64,000 bases of DNA from Streptomyces sp. NBC_01454 (GCF_036227565.1 NZ_CP109460.1:6758001-6822000); one strand, 5' to 3'; counted from the first letter of the stretch, positions 17,512-27,583 are shown. The notes: generated by a model from the letters alone, not told the origin. Numbers and translations: made by a program.

Positions 17512-17706
17512 ATGCCGAAGAACAAGACGCACAGCGGTGCCAGCAAGCGCTTCAAGATCACCGGCTCCGGCAAGGTGCTGCGTGAGCGCGCCGGCAAGCG
17601 CCACCTGCTCGAGCACAAGTCGTCCCGCGTGACGCGTCGCCTCACCGGCAACGCCGAGATGGCCCCGGGCGACGCCGCGAAGATCAAGAAGCTTCTCGGC
17701 AAGTGA
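17512..17706 (+). CDS. rpmI: 50S ribosomal protein bL35
   Basis: A 64-residue, highly basic ribosomal protein of normal family length. It opens [20 protein letters not shown] and contains [16 protein letters not shown], both typical of bL35. The start ATG 17512 lies behind GAGGAGAG; an extension to 17449 would be a read-through into the intergenic region. It is the second gene of the infC-rpmI-rplT operon. Confidence 0.97.
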   Translation: MPKNKTHSGASKRFKITGSGKVLRERAGKRHLLEHKSSRVTRRLTGNAEMAPGDAAKIKKLLGK

Positions 17707-17810
17707 GTCGCCGCGCCCCACTGACTGGAGGGGGCGCGCGACTCGGACCGGGACTCAATCGAACCGGGCCGTGTGAAGACAACCACGGCCCCGCTACAAG
17801 GAGTTAACAA

Positions 17811-18194
17811 GTGGCACGCGTCAAGCGGGCAGTCAACGCCCACAAGAAGCGCCGGGCGATCCTCGAGCAGGCCAGCGGCTACCGTGGCCAGCGCTCCCGC
17901 CTGTACCGCAAGGCGAAGGAGCAGGTCACCCACTCCCTCGTCTACAACTACAACGACCGCAAGAAGCGCAAGGGCGACTTCCGTCAGCTGTGGATCCAGC
18001 GCATCAACGCCGCTGCCCGCGCCAACGGCATGACCTACAACCGCTTCATCCAGGGTCTGAAGGCCGCCAACGTCGAGGTGGACCGCAAGATCCTGGCCGA
18101 CCTCGCGGTGACGGACGCCAACGCGTTCGCCGCGCTCATCGAGGTCGCCCAGAAGGCGCTTCCGAGCGACGTCAACGCCCCGAAGGCTGCCTGA
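17811..18194 (+). CDS. rplT: 50S ribosomal protein bL20
   Basis: A 127-residue assembly-initiating protein of the large subunit, with the canonical [17 protein letters not shown] opening, [13 protein letters not shown], and [15 protein letters not shown]. The start is GTG 17811 behind AAGGAG. In other bacteria, bL20 represses its own operon by binding a leader structure that mimics 23S rRNA, which may apply to the infC leader here. It is closed by a textbook terminator at 18218-18256. Confidence 0.97.
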   Translation: MARVKRAVNAHKKRRAILEQASGYRGQRSRLYRKAKEQVTHSLVYNYNDRKKRKGDFRQLWIQRINAAARANGMTYNRFIQGLKAANVEVDRKILADLAVTDANAFAALIEVAQKALPSDVNAPKAA

Positions 18195-18217
18195 ACTTCA
18201 GCCTGACGACGTGGTGA

Positions 18218-18256
18218 GCGGACCCGCAGGCCCCGGCCTGCGGGTCCGCCGCTTTT
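18218..18256 (+). terminator. Intrinsic terminator of the infC-rpmI-rplT operon
   Basis: A perfect 15-bp stem (GCGGACCCGCAGGCC and its complement, 2-base loop) is followed by a TTTT run at 18253-18256. Confidence 0.88.
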
Positions 18257-18326
18257 CCGGAACCGGCGCACTCGTCCCGCGCCGCGGTTCCCACCCGCAC
18301 CGAACAACAGAAGCGAGCCGCCGCCC

Positions 18327-19181
18327 ATGGGCACCCCCGAGCTGATCTCCCCGCGTTCCCCGCGTGTCACCGCCGCCCGGCGGCTGGCCCGCCGCGCCTT
18401 CCGCGGCAAGGAGTGCCGGTTCATCGCCGAGGGGCCGCAGGCCGTACGGGAGGCCATCGCGCACCGCAGGGACGGGGTCCCCACCCTGATCGAGCTGTTC
18501 GCCACCGTCGAGGCCGCCGAGCGGCATGCCGAGATCGTCGAGGCGGCCCACGCGGCCGGGGTGCGGGTGCACTTCGCCGACGACCGGACCGTCGCCGACA
18601 TCTCGCAGACCGTCACCCCCCAGGGCCTGCTCGGCGTCTGCCGCTTCCTCGACTCGCCGTTCGAGGAGATCCTCGCGGCCCGCCCGCAGCTGATCGCGGT
18701 GCTCGCCAACGTCCGGGACCCCGGCAACGCCGGCACCGTGCTGCGCTGCGCGGACGCCGCCGGCGCGGACGCGGTGGTGCTCACCGACGCCTCCGTGGAC
18801 CTGTACAACCCCAAGTCGGTGCGGGCGTCGGTCGGTTCGCTCTTCCACCTCCCGGTCGCGGTGGGCGTACCCGTCGAGCGGGTGGTGGACGGACTGCGGG
18901 GCGCCGGGGTACGGATCCTCGCCGCCGACGGGGCGGGCGACCGCGACCTGGACGCCGAGCTGGACTCCGGCTCCATGGGCGGGCCCTCCGCCTGGGTCTT
19001 CGGCAACGAGGCCTGGGGGCTGCCGGAGCAGACCCGGGCGCTGGCCGACGCCGTCGTACGGGTCCCGATCCACGGCAGGGCCGAGAGCCTCAACCTCGCG
19101 ACCGCCGCCGCGGTCTGCCTCTACGCCTCCGCCCGCGCGCAGCGCGGCACCGGGGGATGCCGTGCGGTGTCACCCGCCTGA
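18327..19181 (+). CDS. TrmH/SpoU family RNA 2'-O-methyltransferase
   Basis: A 284-residue SPOUT-class methyltransferase. An N-terminal L30-like substrate-binding domain (about residues 1-100, with FRGKECRFIAEGPQAVREA) precedes the trefoil-knot catalytic domain with its three SpoU motifs: NVRDPGNAGTVLRCADA, WVFGNEAWGLPEQ, and ESLNLATAAAVCLYA. It probably modifies rRNA or tRNA; the family also contains thiostrepton-resistance methylases, but nothing here points to resistance. It follows rplT in a conserved order and precedes a histidine kinase. Confidence 0.88.
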   Translation: MGTPELISPRSPRVTAARRLARRAFRGKECRFIAEGPQAVREAIAHRRDGVPTLIELFATVEAAERHAEIVEAAHAAGVRVHFADDRTVADISQTVTPQGLLGVCRFLDSPFEEILAARPQLIAVLANVRDPGNAGTVLRCADAAGADAVVLTDASVDLYNPKSVRASVGSLFHLPVAVGVPVERVVDGLRGAGVRILAADGAGDRDLDAELDSGSMGGPSAWVFGNEAWGLPEQTRALADAVVRVPIHGRAESLNLATAAAVCLYASARAQRGTGGCRAVSPA

Positions 19182-19264
19182 GGGGCGTACCCCGGATCCT
19201 CGTGGCACGTGGGGTGTGAGCTAGTAGGCTTGCGTGCCCGGGGGCCCGGAAGGGGGTAACGGGG

Positions 19265-20425
19265 ATGAGTGTGAGGACTTCCGGCACCACAGCCACCGCT
19301 GACGGCCGCCCGTCCGGCGGGCCGGCGCGCGCGCCGTCGCCCGCCACGGCCGGCGGCGCGGACGCCCTGGGGGCCGGTCTCGGGCTGGACCCCGATGATC
19401 TGCCCGACGGCCTGGTGGTCGCCGACGAGACGGGCCGGGTGGTCTGCTTCAACGCCGCGGCGGCCAGGATCACCGGCATCGCCCCCGCGGCCGCGCTCGG
19501 CCACAGCCTCGAACAGGCCCTGCCGCTGCAGGACATCGAAGGCCGCGGCTGGTGGCGGCTCACCGACCCCTATGGCGGGCTGGCCATCCGCCGGGGCCAG
19601 CCGGAGCGCAATCTGCTGCTCGGCGGCCGCGAGGTGCTGGTCTCCGCCCGCTATGTCCGCAGTGTGCCGACCGGGCCCGTCGAGCGGTTGGTGATCGCGC
19701 TGCGCGGCACCGAGGCGCGGCGGCGCACGGAGCTCAGCCACGCCGAGCTGATCGCCACCGTCGCCCATGAGCTGCGCTCGCCGCTGACCTCCGTCAAGGG
19801 GTTCACCGCCACCCTCCTCCAGAAGTGGGAGCGCTTCACCGACGACCAGAAGCGGCTGATGCTGGAGACGGTGGACGCCGACGCCAACCGCGTCACCCGG
19901 CTGATCGCCGAGCTGCTGGACATCTCCCGGATCGACTCCGGGCGGCTGGAGGTGCGCCGGCAGCGGGTCGACATGAGCGCCGCGGTCCGCCGGCACGTCC
20001 AGGCGCAGACCACCGCCGGCCAGCGCCCCGACCGCTTTTTGATCCGGATGCTGGCACCGCTGCCCGATCTGTGGGCGGACCCGGACAAGGTCGACCAGGT
20101 CCTGGGCAACCTGCTGGAAAATGCGGTGCGCCACGGCGAGGGAACCGTCACCATCGAGGTCGGACCGGTATCGGATACGACCAGCACGGAGGGGACGAGC
20201 GTCACCGTGAGCGATGAGGGCCCCGGCATCCCCGAGGAGTCGATGAGCCGCGTCTTCACCCGTTTCTGGCGGGGCAGCAAGCGCGGCGGCACGGGCCTGG
20301 GCCTTTACATCGTCAAGGGCATCGTCGAGGCCCACGGCGGCACGATCACGGTCGGCCGGGCCCCCGCCGGCGGCGCACAGTTCCGATTCAGCCTGCCCGT
20401 CGCGGCCCCCGCCTTCATGGCGTAG
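19265..20425 (+). CDS. PAS-domain cytoplasmic sensor histidine kinase (orphan)
   Basis: A 386-residue kinase without membrane helices. After a disordered tail comes a PAS domain (about 45-150, LPDGLVVADETGRVVCFNAAAARITG), then HisKA with the phospho-accepting His in ATVAHELRSPLTSVKGF, then the ATPase domain with the N box (LLENAVRHGEG), G1 (VSDEGPGIP), F box (RVFTRFWRG) and G2 (GTGLGLYIVKG). No response regulator is next to it, so its partner is elsewhere. The start ATG 19265 lies behind a purine-rich GGGGGTAACGGGG. It lies between the rRNA methylase and pheST, an order I recall as conserved in Streptomyces. Confidence 0.88.
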   Translation: MSVRTSGTTATADGRPSGGPARAPSPATAGGADALGAGLGLDPDDLPDGLVVADETGRVVCFNAAAARITGIAPAAALGHSLEQALPLQDIEGRGWWRLTDPYGGLAIRRGQPERNLLLGGREVLVSARYVRSVPTGPVERLVIALRGTEARRRTELSHAELIATVAHELRSPLTSVKGFTATLLQKWERFTDDQKRLMLETVDADANRVTRLIAELLDISRIDSGRLEVRRQRVDMSAAVRRHVQAQTTAGQRPDRFLIRMLAPLPDLWADPDKVDQVLGNLLENAVRHGEGTVTIEVGPVSDTTSTEGTSVTVSDEGPGIPEESMSRVFTRFWRGSKRGGTGLGLYIVKGIVEAHGGTITVGRAPAGGAQFRFSLPVAAPAFMA

Positions 20426-20642
20426 CCAGGAGGGGCCGCGAAGCGTCCTGTGAAGGGTGGGGGTGGGCGCCCCGCAGGGGCGCGGGCCCGTCGCGTGGCC
20501 CGTCCCCCTTAGACTTGACCTTTGGCACCTCTGGCGCACAGGCATCGCGGGCACAGCGCGGGCTCGGCATCCGACCTTTGTGATCGAGGAGCCGAGGCGA
20601 CGCGAGCCAAGCCAAGCCAGTCCACCGGAAGCACGGGAAGAG

Positions 20643-21767
20643 ATGTCCGCACCCAATAAGTCGTACGACCCTGTCGAGGTCGAAGCCCTGAAACCGGAAG
20701 AGATCGCCGCCCGGCTGGACGAGGCGCTGGCCGCCATCGCCGCCGCGGGCGACCTGGAGGCGCTGCGTGAGGTGAAGGTCGTGCACACCGGCGACCGCTC
20801 GCCGCTCGCCCTCGCCAACCGCGAGATCGGCGCCCTGCCCCCGCACGCCAAGGCGGACGCCGGCAAGCGCGTCGGCCAGGCCCGCGGCCGGGTGAACCAG
20901 GCGCTCAAGGCCCGCCAGGAGGAGCTGGAGGCGGAGCGCGACACGCGCGTCCTGGTCGAGGAGGCCGTGGACGTCACGCTGCCCTACGACCGCATCCCGG
21001 CCGGCGCCCGGCACCCGCTGACCACGTTCATGGAGCGGGTCGCGGACGTCTTCGTGGCGATGGGCTACGAGGTCGCCGAGGGCCCCGAGGTCGAGGCGGA
21101 GTGGTTCAACTTCGACGCCCTGAACTTCGTGCCCGACCACCCGGCGCGCCAGATGCAGGACACCTTCTTCGTCCAGGGTGGGGGCACCGAGGGCGACGAG
21201 AGCGGCGTCGTGCTGCGCACCCACACCTCGCCGGTGCAGGCCCGTACGCTCGTCGACCGCGAGCCGCCGGTGTACGTCGTCTGCCCGGGGCGGGTCTACC
21301 GCACCGACGAGCTGGACGCCACGCACTCCCCGGTCTTCCACCAGATCGAGCTGCTCGCCGTCGACGAGGGCCTGACCATGGCGGACCTCAAGGGCACCCT
21401 CGACCACATGGTCCGGGCGCTGTTCGGTCCGGACATGAAGACCCGGCTGCGGCCGAACTACTTCCCGTTCACCGAGCCGTCCGCCGAGATGGACATGGTC
21501 TGCTACGTCTGCCGTGGCGAGTCCGTGGGCAACCCCGACCGCCCCTGCCGCACCTGCTCCAGCGAGGGCTGGATCGAGCTCGGCGGCTGCGGAATGGTCA
21601 ACCCCAAGGTGCTCATCGCCTGCGGCGTCGACCCCGAGAAGTACAGCGGCTTCGCCTTCGGGTTCGGCATCGACCGGATGCTGATGTTCCGGCACAACGT
21701 GGAAGACATGCGTGACATGTTCGAAGGCGACGTCCGGTTCACCCGGCCGTTCGGGATGGAGATCTGA
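20643..21767 (+). CDS. pheS: Phenylalanyl-tRNA synthetase alpha subunit
   Basis: The catalytic alpha chain of the alpha2-beta2 enzyme, 374 residues. An N-terminal coiled-coil (about 20-100, with [17 protein letters not shown]) is followed by the class II core: motif 1 near [11 protein letters not shown], motif 2 with [24 protein letters not shown], the Phe-pocket region [11 protein letters not shown], and motif 3 with [12 protein letters not shown]. Four Cys in [12 protein letters not shown] could form a metal-binding insertion. The start ATG 20643 is chosen over upstream in-frame options by family length and GGGAAGAG. Its stop overlaps the pheT start by one base. Confidence 0.96.
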   Translation: MSAPNKSYDPVEVEALKPEEIAARLDEALAAIAAAGDLEALREVKVVHTGDRSPLALANREIGALPPHAKADAGKRVGQARGRVNQALKARQEELEAERDTRVLVEEAVDVTLPYDRIPAGARHPLTTFMERVADVFVAMGYEVAEGPEVEAEWFNFDALNFVPDHPARQMQDTFFVQGGGTEGDESGVVLRTHTSPVQARTLVDREPPVYVVCPGRVYRTDELDATHSPVFHQIELLAVDEGLTMADLKGTLDHMVRALFGPDMKTRLRPNYFPFTEPSAEMDMVCYVCRGESVGNPDRPCRTCSSEGWIELGGCGMVNPKVLIACGVDPEKYSGFAFGFGIDRMLMFRHNVEDMRDMFEGDVRFTRPFGMEI

Positions 21768-24292
21768 TGCGGGTCCCGCTTTCTTGGCTGCGGGAGTACG
21801 TCGACCTGCCGGCGACGGAGACCGGCCGTGACGTACAGGCCAAGCTCATTGCCGTCGGCCTGGAGGTCGAGACCGTCGAGCGCCTCGGCGAGGGCCTCAA
21901 GGGCCCGCTCGTCGTCGGTCAGGTGCTGACCATCGAGGAGCTGGAGGGCTTCAAGAAGCCGATCCGCTTCTGCACGGTCGACGTCGGCCGGGCCAACGGC
22001 ACCGGCGAGCCCCAGGAAATCGTCTGCGGTGCGCGCAACTTCGCCGTCGGCGACAAGGTCGTGGTCGTCCTCCCCGGCGCCGTCCTGCCCGGCGACTTCA
22101 AGATCGCCGCCCGCAAGACGTACGGCAAGACCTCGCACGGCATGATCTGCTCCGGCGACGAGCTGGGCATGGGCGATGACGGTACGCACGGCATCATCGT
22201 GCTGCCGCCCGAGTACGAGGTCGGCACCGACGCCATCGAGCTGCTGGAACTCGTCGACGAGGTGCTGGACATCGCCGTCACCCCGGACCGCGGCTACTGC
22301 CTGTCGATGCGCGGCGTCGCCCGCGAGACCGCCACCGCCTACGGTCTGCCGCTGCGCGACCCGGCGCTGCTCGACGTCCCGCCGCCGAACGCCGGCGGCT
22401 ACCCCGTCCAGGTCTCCGACCCGATGGGCTGCGACCGCTTCACCGCCCGGACGGTCGCCGGCCTGGAGCCCGAGGCGCGCACCCCGCTGTGGATGCAGCG
22501 CCGGCTGCAGAAGGCCGGGATGCGCCCGGTCTCGCTGGCCGTCGACATCACCAACTACGTGATGCTGGAGCTCGGCCAGCCGCTGCACGCCTACGACCGG
22601 ACCACGGTGGCCGGCCCGATCGGCGTCCGGCGGGCGACCCCGGGCGAGCAGCTGACCACCCTCGACGGCACCAAGCGGGTGCTGGACGCGGCGGATCTGG
22701 TCATCACCGACAACCGCGGACCCATCGGGCTCGCCGGCGTGATGGGCGGCGCGAACACCGAGATCGCCGGCGCGGTCGCCGACCCCGGCACCGGCCGGAT
22801 GCGCGGCACCACCGATGTCGTGATCGAGGCCGCGCACTTCGACGCGCTCTCCATCGCCCGTACGGCCCGCCGGCACAAGCTGTCCTCGGAGGCCGCCAAG
22901 CGCTTCGAGCGCGGCGTCGACCCGGAGGCCGCGTCCGCCGCGGCCCAGCGCGCCGTCGATCTGCTGGTGCTGCTCGCGGGCGGCACCGCGGAGGAAGGCG
23001 TCACGGAGATCGTCACGCCCCGCGGGCCGCGCACGATCACCGTCTCCGCCGACCACCCCGACAAGGTCGCCGGTGTCGCCTACGGCCGGGAGACCGTCGT
23101 CCGCCGCCTCCAGCAGGTCGGCTGCGATGTCTACGGCCAGGACGAGCTGGTCGTGACCGTGCCCTCCTGGCGTCCGGACCTCGGCGACCCCAACGACCTG
23201 GCCGAAGAGGTCATCCGGCTGGAGGGCTACGAGAACCTGCCCTCCACCCTCCCGAAGCCGCCGGCCGGCCGCGGGCTGACCGAGCGTCAGCGGCTGCACC
23301 GCCGGGTCGGCCGGGCACTGGCCGGCGCGGGCTATGTCGAGGCGCTGAACTACCCGTTCACCGGCTCGCACGTGCTCGACCAGCTCGGCATCGAGCAGGA
23401 CGACCCGCGGCGCGCGGCGGTCACCCTCGTCAACCCGCTCTCCGACGAGGAGCCCGACCTCCGCACCACGCTCATCCCGGGCCTGCTGCACGCGCTGCGC
23501 CGCAACCACGGCCGCGGCTCGCACGATCTGGCGCTCTTCGAGACCGGGCCGGTCTTTCGGGCGACCGGGGACGAGAAGCCGGCCACCCGGCTGGTCGTCG
23601 ACCGCCGGCCGACCGATGACGAGATCGCCTCGCTGGACGTGTCGCTGCCGCAGCAGCCGCGGCGCGCCGCCGTGGTGCTCGCCGGGGGCCGGGAGCAGGC
23701 CGGCTGGTGGGGCGGCGCACGCCCCGCGATCTGGGCGGACGCCATCGAGGCGGGCCGTACGGTCGCGCGGGAGGCCGGAGTCGAGCTGATCATCCGTCAG
23801 GACCAGCACGCCCCGTTCCACCCGGGCCGCTGTGCGGCGCTGCTCGCCCTCGTCGACGGCGAGGAGATCCTCGTCGGCAACGCCGGTGAGCTGCACCCGC
23901 GGGTCATCAAGACGCTGGCCCTGCCGGAGCGCACCTGCGCGATGGAGATCGACCTGGACCGTCTGGAGCAGGCCGGCACCGGAGCACTGCGCGCCCCGAA
24001 GATCTCGGCCTTCCCGGTCGCGACCCAGGATGTCGCGCTGGTGGTCGAGGGCACCGTCCCCGCGGCGGAGGTCGAGAGCGCGCTGCGCGACGGTGCGGGT
24101 GAACTGCTGGAGTCGCTGCGGCTGTTCGACGTCTTCACCGGCGAGCAGCTCGGCGCGGGCAAGAAGTCGCTGGCGTATGCGCTGCGCTTCCGCGCCGCGG
24201 ACCGGACGCTGACCGCGGAGGAGGCCTCGGCGGCCCGTGACGCGGCGGTCGCGGTGGCCGTGGAGCGGACCGGGGCGGTGCTGCGCGGCTGA
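21767..24292 (+). CDS. pheT: Phenylalanyl-tRNA synthetase beta subunit
   Basis: The 841-residue structural and editing subunit. In order it has the start segment [14 protein letters not shown], the EMAP-like tRNA-binding domain (about 40-160, with [23 protein letters not shown]), B1/B5 helix-turn regions, the B3/B4 editing domain around [14 protein letters not shown], the B5 segment, the class-II-like core, and the C-terminal anticodon-binding FDX-ACB domain (about 745-840, [15 protein letters not shown]). Its length is normal. The ATG 21767 overlaps the pheS stop, so the subunits are translationally coupled. A 21-bp hairpin ends the operon. Confidence 0.96.
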   Translation: MRVPLSWLREYVDLPATETGRDVQAKLIAVGLEVETVERLGEGLKGPLVVGQVLTIEELEGFKKPIRFCTVDVGRANGTGEPQEIVCGARNFAVGDKVVVVLPGAVLPGDFKIAARKTYGKTSHGMICSGDELGMGDDGTHGIIVLPPEYEVGTDAIELLELVDEVLDIAVTPDRGYCLSMRGVARETATAYGLPLRDPALLDVPPPNAGGYPVQVSDPMGCDRFTARTVAGLEPEARTPLWMQRRLQKAGMRPVSLAVDITNYVMLELGQPLHAYDRTTVAGPIGVRRATPGEQLTTLDGTKRVLDAADLVITDNRGPIGLAGVMGGANTEIAGAVADPGTGRMRGTTDVVIEAAHFDALSIARTARRHKLSSEAAKRFERGVDPEAASAAAQRAVDLLVLLAGGTAEEGVTEIVTPRGPRTITVSADHPDKVAGVAYGRETVVRRLQQVGCDVYGQDELVVTVPSWRPDLGDPNDLAEEVIRLEGYENLPSTLPKPPAGRGLTERQRLHRRVGRALAGAGYVEALNYPFTGSHVLDQLGIEQDDPRRAAVTLVNPLSDEEPDLRTTLIPGLLHALRRNHGRGSHDLALFETGPVFRATGDEKPATRLVVDRRPTDDEIASLDVSLPQQPRRAAVVLAGGREQAGWWGGARPAIWADAIEAGRTVAREAGVELIIRQDQHAPFHPGRCAALLALVDGEEILVGNAGELHPRVIKTLALPERTCAMEIDLDRLEQAGTGALRAPKISAFPVATQDVALVVEGTVPAAEVESALRDGAGELLESLRLFDVFTGEQLGAGKKSLAYALRFRAADRTLTAEEASAARDAAVAVAVERTGAVLRG

Positions 24293-24330
24293 GCGTGGGC
24301 GCTGCCCGCGACCGCCGCAACGGCGTGCTG

Positions 24331-24376
24331 AAGGCCGGGGGCGCAGACGGTATGACCGTCTGCGCCCCCGGCCTTT
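24331..24376 (+). terminator. pheST terminator
   Basis: A perfect 21-bp stem, 24331-24351 with 24355-24375, with a 3-base loop ends in CCTTT. It is the longest uninterrupted short-loop hairpin in the window and lies 38 bp after the pheT stop. Confidence 0.88.
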
Positions 24377-24652
24377 GTGCTGTGTGACGGGTGGGTCCCG
24401 TGAGAGGGGCGGGGCGGGCCGGGGGTGCGGGAGACGCGCGTGGGGCGGTGGCGGCAGGGCACGCCGTCCCGGGGAGACCATCAGATCCGTACACCATCAC
24501 TCCATCGGGTGAACATGCACACATCGTCGCCAAAGGAACACGGAACGTCGCCAGAATCGGTCGGGTCCGGGCGGCCCGCGTGACCGCGGCGGCGGGCCGC
24601 ACCGACCCGCTCAACGCCTGCCAGGGGACCACCGGCTAGGGGGACCATCGGC
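24377..24652. other. Intergenic region upstream of the PP2C phosphatase
   Basis: About 275 bases without a gene. The 3' half (24480-24560) is noticeably richer in A/T than its surroundings and probably holds the phosphatase promoter, but I cannot define -35/-10 elements with confidence. Confidence 0.4.
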
Positions 24653-25870
24653 ATGATCCGAACCTGGGCGCGGAGCGGCGTACGCGCCGGGGCGGCACAC
24701 GCCCGGCGCGCCTTCGTCTTCGTCCTGCCCGGCCTCTGGGTGCTCGGCGTGGTGGCCTGGGAGCTGTGCCGCCCGACCGGCGGGCAGCTGCTGCCGCTCC
24801 TCGCCGCCGCGCCGGCCATCGCCTGCGCGGGCACCGGCCGCCGCAAGTGCGTCCTGCTCGGCGGGGTGTGCGCACTGCTCGCGCTGGTGCCGTTCGGACC
24901 GGTGGCGCCCGGGTCCGGGCCGGCCACCCGCGTGACGACCTGCGGTGCGATCCTCGCGGTGATCGGTGCCAGCTATCTGACCGCCGGCCGGCGACTGCGG
25001 CTGTTACGGGAGCTGGCGCGGGCCCGGGAGGTCGCCGTCGCCGCTCAGCGGGTGGTGCTGCGGCCGCTGCCGCGGCGGATCGACGGGGTGCTGCTGGCGG
25101 CCGACCACCTCTCCGCGAGCGAGGGGGCCGACGTCGGCGGGGATCTGTACGAGGTCGTGGGGACCCGGCACGGCCTGCGCGCGGTGATCGGGGATGTGCG
25201 CGGACACGGGCTGGAGGCGATCAGCACCGTTGCCGCGATGCTCGGCAGCTTCCGCGAAGGGGCGCATGACGAGCCCGAACTCGGCGATGTGCTGCGGCGG
25301 CTGGAGCGGTCGCACCAGCGGCATCTGCGGGAGCGGGCGGGGGACGGGCAGCAGGCGGACGGCGGGGAGCCGGCGGGGCAGCTCGCGGAGGAGTTCGTGA
25401 CCCTGCTGCTGGTGGAGGTGGCGCAGGACGGCTCGGTCACGGCGCTGAACTGCGGGCATCCGTGGCCGTACCGCGTCGCCTGCCAGGCGGTCGCCCCGCT
25501 CGCGCGGGCCGAGCCGATGCCGCCGCTGGGGCTGTTTCCGCTGCCCGAGGAGCTGTGCGCGGTGCGGGGCGGACGGCTGCGGCCCGGCGAGGGGCTGTTT
25601 CTGCACACCGACGGGGCGGCCGATGCGCGGGATGCGGCGGGGGAGTTCTTTCCGCTGGCGCAGGCGCTGCGCAGCGGTGTCGAGGCGGCCGCGGCGCCGT
25701 GCGGACCCTCGCCGGCGGGGGTCGTCGGGGAGGTGCGGGCGGCGCTGCTGCGGCATGCGGGCGGGCGCCTCACCGACGACGTGGCACTGGTGATGCTGAG
25801 CAACGACCGGGTGCGGGTGCCGGCCGGGGCGGCCGGCACCACGGCTACGGGCGGGCGGATTTCGCCGTGA
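24653..25870 (+). CDS. Membrane-linked PP2C/SpoIIE-type serine phosphatase, with a TTA codon
   Basis: A 405-residue protein with two to three N-terminal membrane segments (about 20-105) followed by a PP2C-like SpoIIE domain. The metal-binding aspartates are in EGADVGGDLYEV and VIGDVRGHGLEA, followed by LNCGHPWPY, GLFLHTDGAADARD and LTDDVALVML. Such RsbU-like phosphatases usually dephosphorylate anti-anti-sigma factors; no STAS or kinase gene is adjacent. Codon 118 (25004-25006) is TTA, a rare leucine codon read by the bldA tRNA, so its production is probably limited to late growth. It ends inside the convergent SDR gene (26 bp overlap). Confidence 0.85.
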   Translation: MIRTWARSGVRAGAAHARRAFVFVLPGLWVLGVVAWELCRPTGGQLLPLLAAAPAIACAGTGRRKCVLLGGVCALLALVPFGPVAPGSGPATRVTTCGAILAVIGASYLTAGRRLRLLRELARAREVAVAAQRVVLRPLPRRIDGVLLAADHLSASEGADVGGDLYEVVGTRHGLRAVIGDVRGHGLEAISTVAAMLGSFREGAHDEPELGDVLRRLERSHQRHLRERAGDGQQADGGEPAGQLAEEFVTLLLVEVAQDGSVTALNCGHPWPYRVACQAVAPLARAEPMPPLGLFPLPEELCAVRGGRLRPGEGLFLHTDGAADARDAAGEFFPLAQALRSGVEAAAAPCGPSPAGVVGEVRAALLRHAGGRLTDDVALVMLSNDRVRVPAGAAGTTATGGRISP

Positions 25871-26783
25871 CCTCCCAGCCGTCCAGCGACGGGAAGGTGA
25901 CGCCGGTCAGCTCCTCGGACGCCTGCCACAGCCGGCCGGCGGTCCCGGTGTCGCTGGCCGCGGCCGTCCTGCCGACCATCGTCGGTGCGCCGCGCATCTC
26001 GCCGAGCCCGTCGGGGCCGAGGTAGGAGGCGCCGGGCAGGTCCTGGGTGGCGGCGTAGAGCGTGGGGAGCGCACCGGCCCGGTTGTCCTGCGCGACCACG
26101 CGGTTGCCCACCCGCATCACCACCCGCCGCACCACGCTGGCGTCGGCGCTCTGGAGGTTGGTGGCGGCCCAGCCCGGGTGGGCGGCGAGGGCGCGCACCG
26201 GCGATCCCGCGGCGGCGAGGCGCCGTTGCAGCTCCAGGGTGAACAGCAGATTGGCCAGCTTGGACTGGCTGTAGGCGGTGATGGGGCGGTAGGCGTCGGT
26301 GAGGTTCAGGTTGTCGAAGTGGATGCGGTTGCCGGGCAGCCGGTGGGCGCCGGACGACACGGTCACCACGCGGTCGGTGACGTGCGGCAGCAGCAGGTTG
26401 GTCAGGGCGAAGTGGCCGAGGTGGTTGGTGCCGAACTGCATCTCGAAGCCGTCCTTGGTGCGGGACTCCGGGATGTTCATGACACCGGCGTTGTTGATCA
26501 GCAGATCGAGCGGACCCTGCCAGCCGGCGGCGAACGCGCGCACGGAGGCCAGGTCGGCCAGGTCGAGACGGCGGACCTCGACGCTGCCGCGGGCGCCCCG
26601 CACGGTGTCGGCCGCGGTCTCGCCGCGCCCGGTGTCCCGTACGGCGAGCACCACATGGGCGCCGGCCCGGGCGAGGGCGTCGACGGTGGCGAGGCCGAGT
26701 CCGCTGTTGGCGCCGGTCACCACGGCGGTGCGGCCGCTCTGGTCGGGGAGGTCGGTTGCGTTCCATTTCGGGGTGTGAGCCAT
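25845..26783 (-). CDS. SDR family oxidoreductase (WWOX/retinol dehydrogenase-like)
   Basis: A 312-residue short-chain dehydrogenase. It has the cofactor loop TGANSGLGLATVDALARAG (about residue 24), LDLADLASVRAF, NNAGVMNIP, and the catalytic YSQSKLANLLF. NNAGVMN and the NHLGHFALT segment are typical of the protochlorophyllide/retinol-type SDR group; the substrate is unknown. The start ATG 26783 is set by the divergent TetR gene 82 bp away. Direct repeats in the shared promoter suggest that the TetR protein represses this gene. Its 3' end overlaps the phosphatase. Confidence 0.82.
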   Translation of the reverse strand: MAHTPKWNATDLPDQSGRTAVVTGANSGLGLATVDALARAGAHVVLAVRDTGRGETAADTVRGARGSVEVRRLDLADLASVRAFAAGWQGPLDLLINNAGVMNIPESRTKDGFEMQFGTNHLGHFALTNLLLPHVTDRVVTVSSGAHRLPGNRIHFDNLNLTDAYRPITAYSQSKLANLLFTLELQRRLAAAGSPVRALAAHPGWAATNLQSADASVVRRVVMRVGNRVVAQDNRAGALPTLYAATQDLPGASYLGPDGLGEMRGAPTMVGRTAAASDTGTAGRLWQASEELTGVTFPSLDGWEVTAKSARP

Positions 26784-26801
26784 GGCTTCAATGTAGGCAA
26801 C

Positions 26802-26829
26802 GCCAACAATGATGTCAATGCCAACAATG
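26802..26829. promoter_or_regulatory. Direct-repeat operator between SDR and TetR genes
   Basis: GCCAACAATG occurs at 26802-26811 and 26820-26829 (18-bp period), with a related CAATGTAGGCAAC just upstream. The repeats sit between the divergent starts at 26783 and 26865, a natural binding place for the TetR protein. Confidence 0.5.
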
Positions 26830-26864
26830 TAGCCAGTGAATACATGGGGGATAGGATGGCCGTC

Positions 26865-27458
26865 ATGCACACTCGTCGTTACCACCACGGAGACCTGCGC
26901 GCCGCGCTGCTCACCCGCGCCGAGCAGACGCTCCGCGAGAAGGGGCCCGGTGCACTGTCCCTGCGGGAACTCGCCCGCGACCTCGGCGTCAGCCATGCCG
27001 CGCCGAGCCGGCACTTCAAGGACAAGCAGGCGCTGCTCGACGCGCTGGCGCTGGCCGGTTTCGAGCGGCTGGAGACGGCCCTGACCGGATCCCGGGAGGC
27101 GGCGGGCGAGGCGTTCGCCGACCGGCTCGCCGCACTGGTGCGCGCGTATGTGGACTTCGCCGTCGACAACGCCGAGCTGCTCGACCTCATGTACACCGTC
27201 AAGCACGACCCGGCGGCGTCCGAGGCGCTGATCACGGCCGCGCATCAACTGGGCGCCATGGCCGAGGAGATGGTGGCGGAGGGTCAGCGCGGCGGTGAGG
27301 TGCGTCAGGGGCCCGTCGACAGCATCGCGATGCCGGTGTTCACCACCCTGCACGGCTACGCCAGCTTCGCGGTGAGCAGCGTGCTCTCCCCCGAGGAGGT
27401 CCGCTCCGGCCTCGACGCGGTGATCGCCTACATGTTGCGGGGCTGCGCCCCGAGTTGA
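26865..27458 (+). CDS. TetR/AcrR family transcriptional regulator
   Basis: A 197-residue TetR regulator. The N-terminal helix-turn-helix (about 5-55, RYHHGDLRAALLTRAEQTL...LGVSHAAPSRHFKDKQALLDAL) is followed by a ligand domain of the TetR_C WHG type (PVFTTLHGYASFAVSSVLS). The start ATG 26865 has AGGA eight bases before it; in-frame ATGs at 26844 and 26856 are possible. It is divergent from an SDR gene it probably regulates. The ligand is unknown. Confidence 0.85.
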   Translation: MHTRRYHHGDLRAALLTRAEQTLREKGPGALSLRELARDLGVSHAAPSRHFKDKQALLDALALAGFERLETALTGSREAAGEAFADRLAALVRAYVDFAVDNAELLDLMYTVKHDPAASEALITAAHQLGAMAEEMVAEGQRGGEVRQGPVDSIAMPVFTTLHGYASFAVSSVLSPEEVRSGLDAVIAYMLRGCAPS

Positions 27459-27472
27459 GGTGGCCGGCCCCC

Positions 27473-27489
27473 TTCACACCCCGTGTGAG
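27473..27489. promoter_or_regulatory. TTCACAC-N3-GTGTGA palindrome upstream of the NsdA-like regulator
   Basis: TTCACAC-CCC-GTGTGAG matches the perfect palindrome at 29912-29928 in 16 of 17 positions. It lies about 95 bp ahead of the regulator start. Identical sites flanking a regulator and a second small gene suggest a common binding protein. Confidence 0.55.
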
Positions 27490-27583
27490 GGGCGCTTCAC
27501 TACGCTCATCTGACGGAGTGGTGAAGTCGACAAGGCCATGAGCTGATGGTCCGTGGGCGGGCCCGGCTCACCGGGAGGCCGGT

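Noticed and set aside
20426..20642. T-box or leader-peptide attenuator before pheS
   Set aside because: I found no Phe-rich short frame, no T-box-like sequence and no terminator with T-run in the gap.
21503..24481. A 992-codon open frame antisense to pheT
   Set aside because: It mirrors the GC-biased third positions of pheT, is rich in Gly/Arg/Asp with no domain, and the plus-strand protein is a clear PheT.
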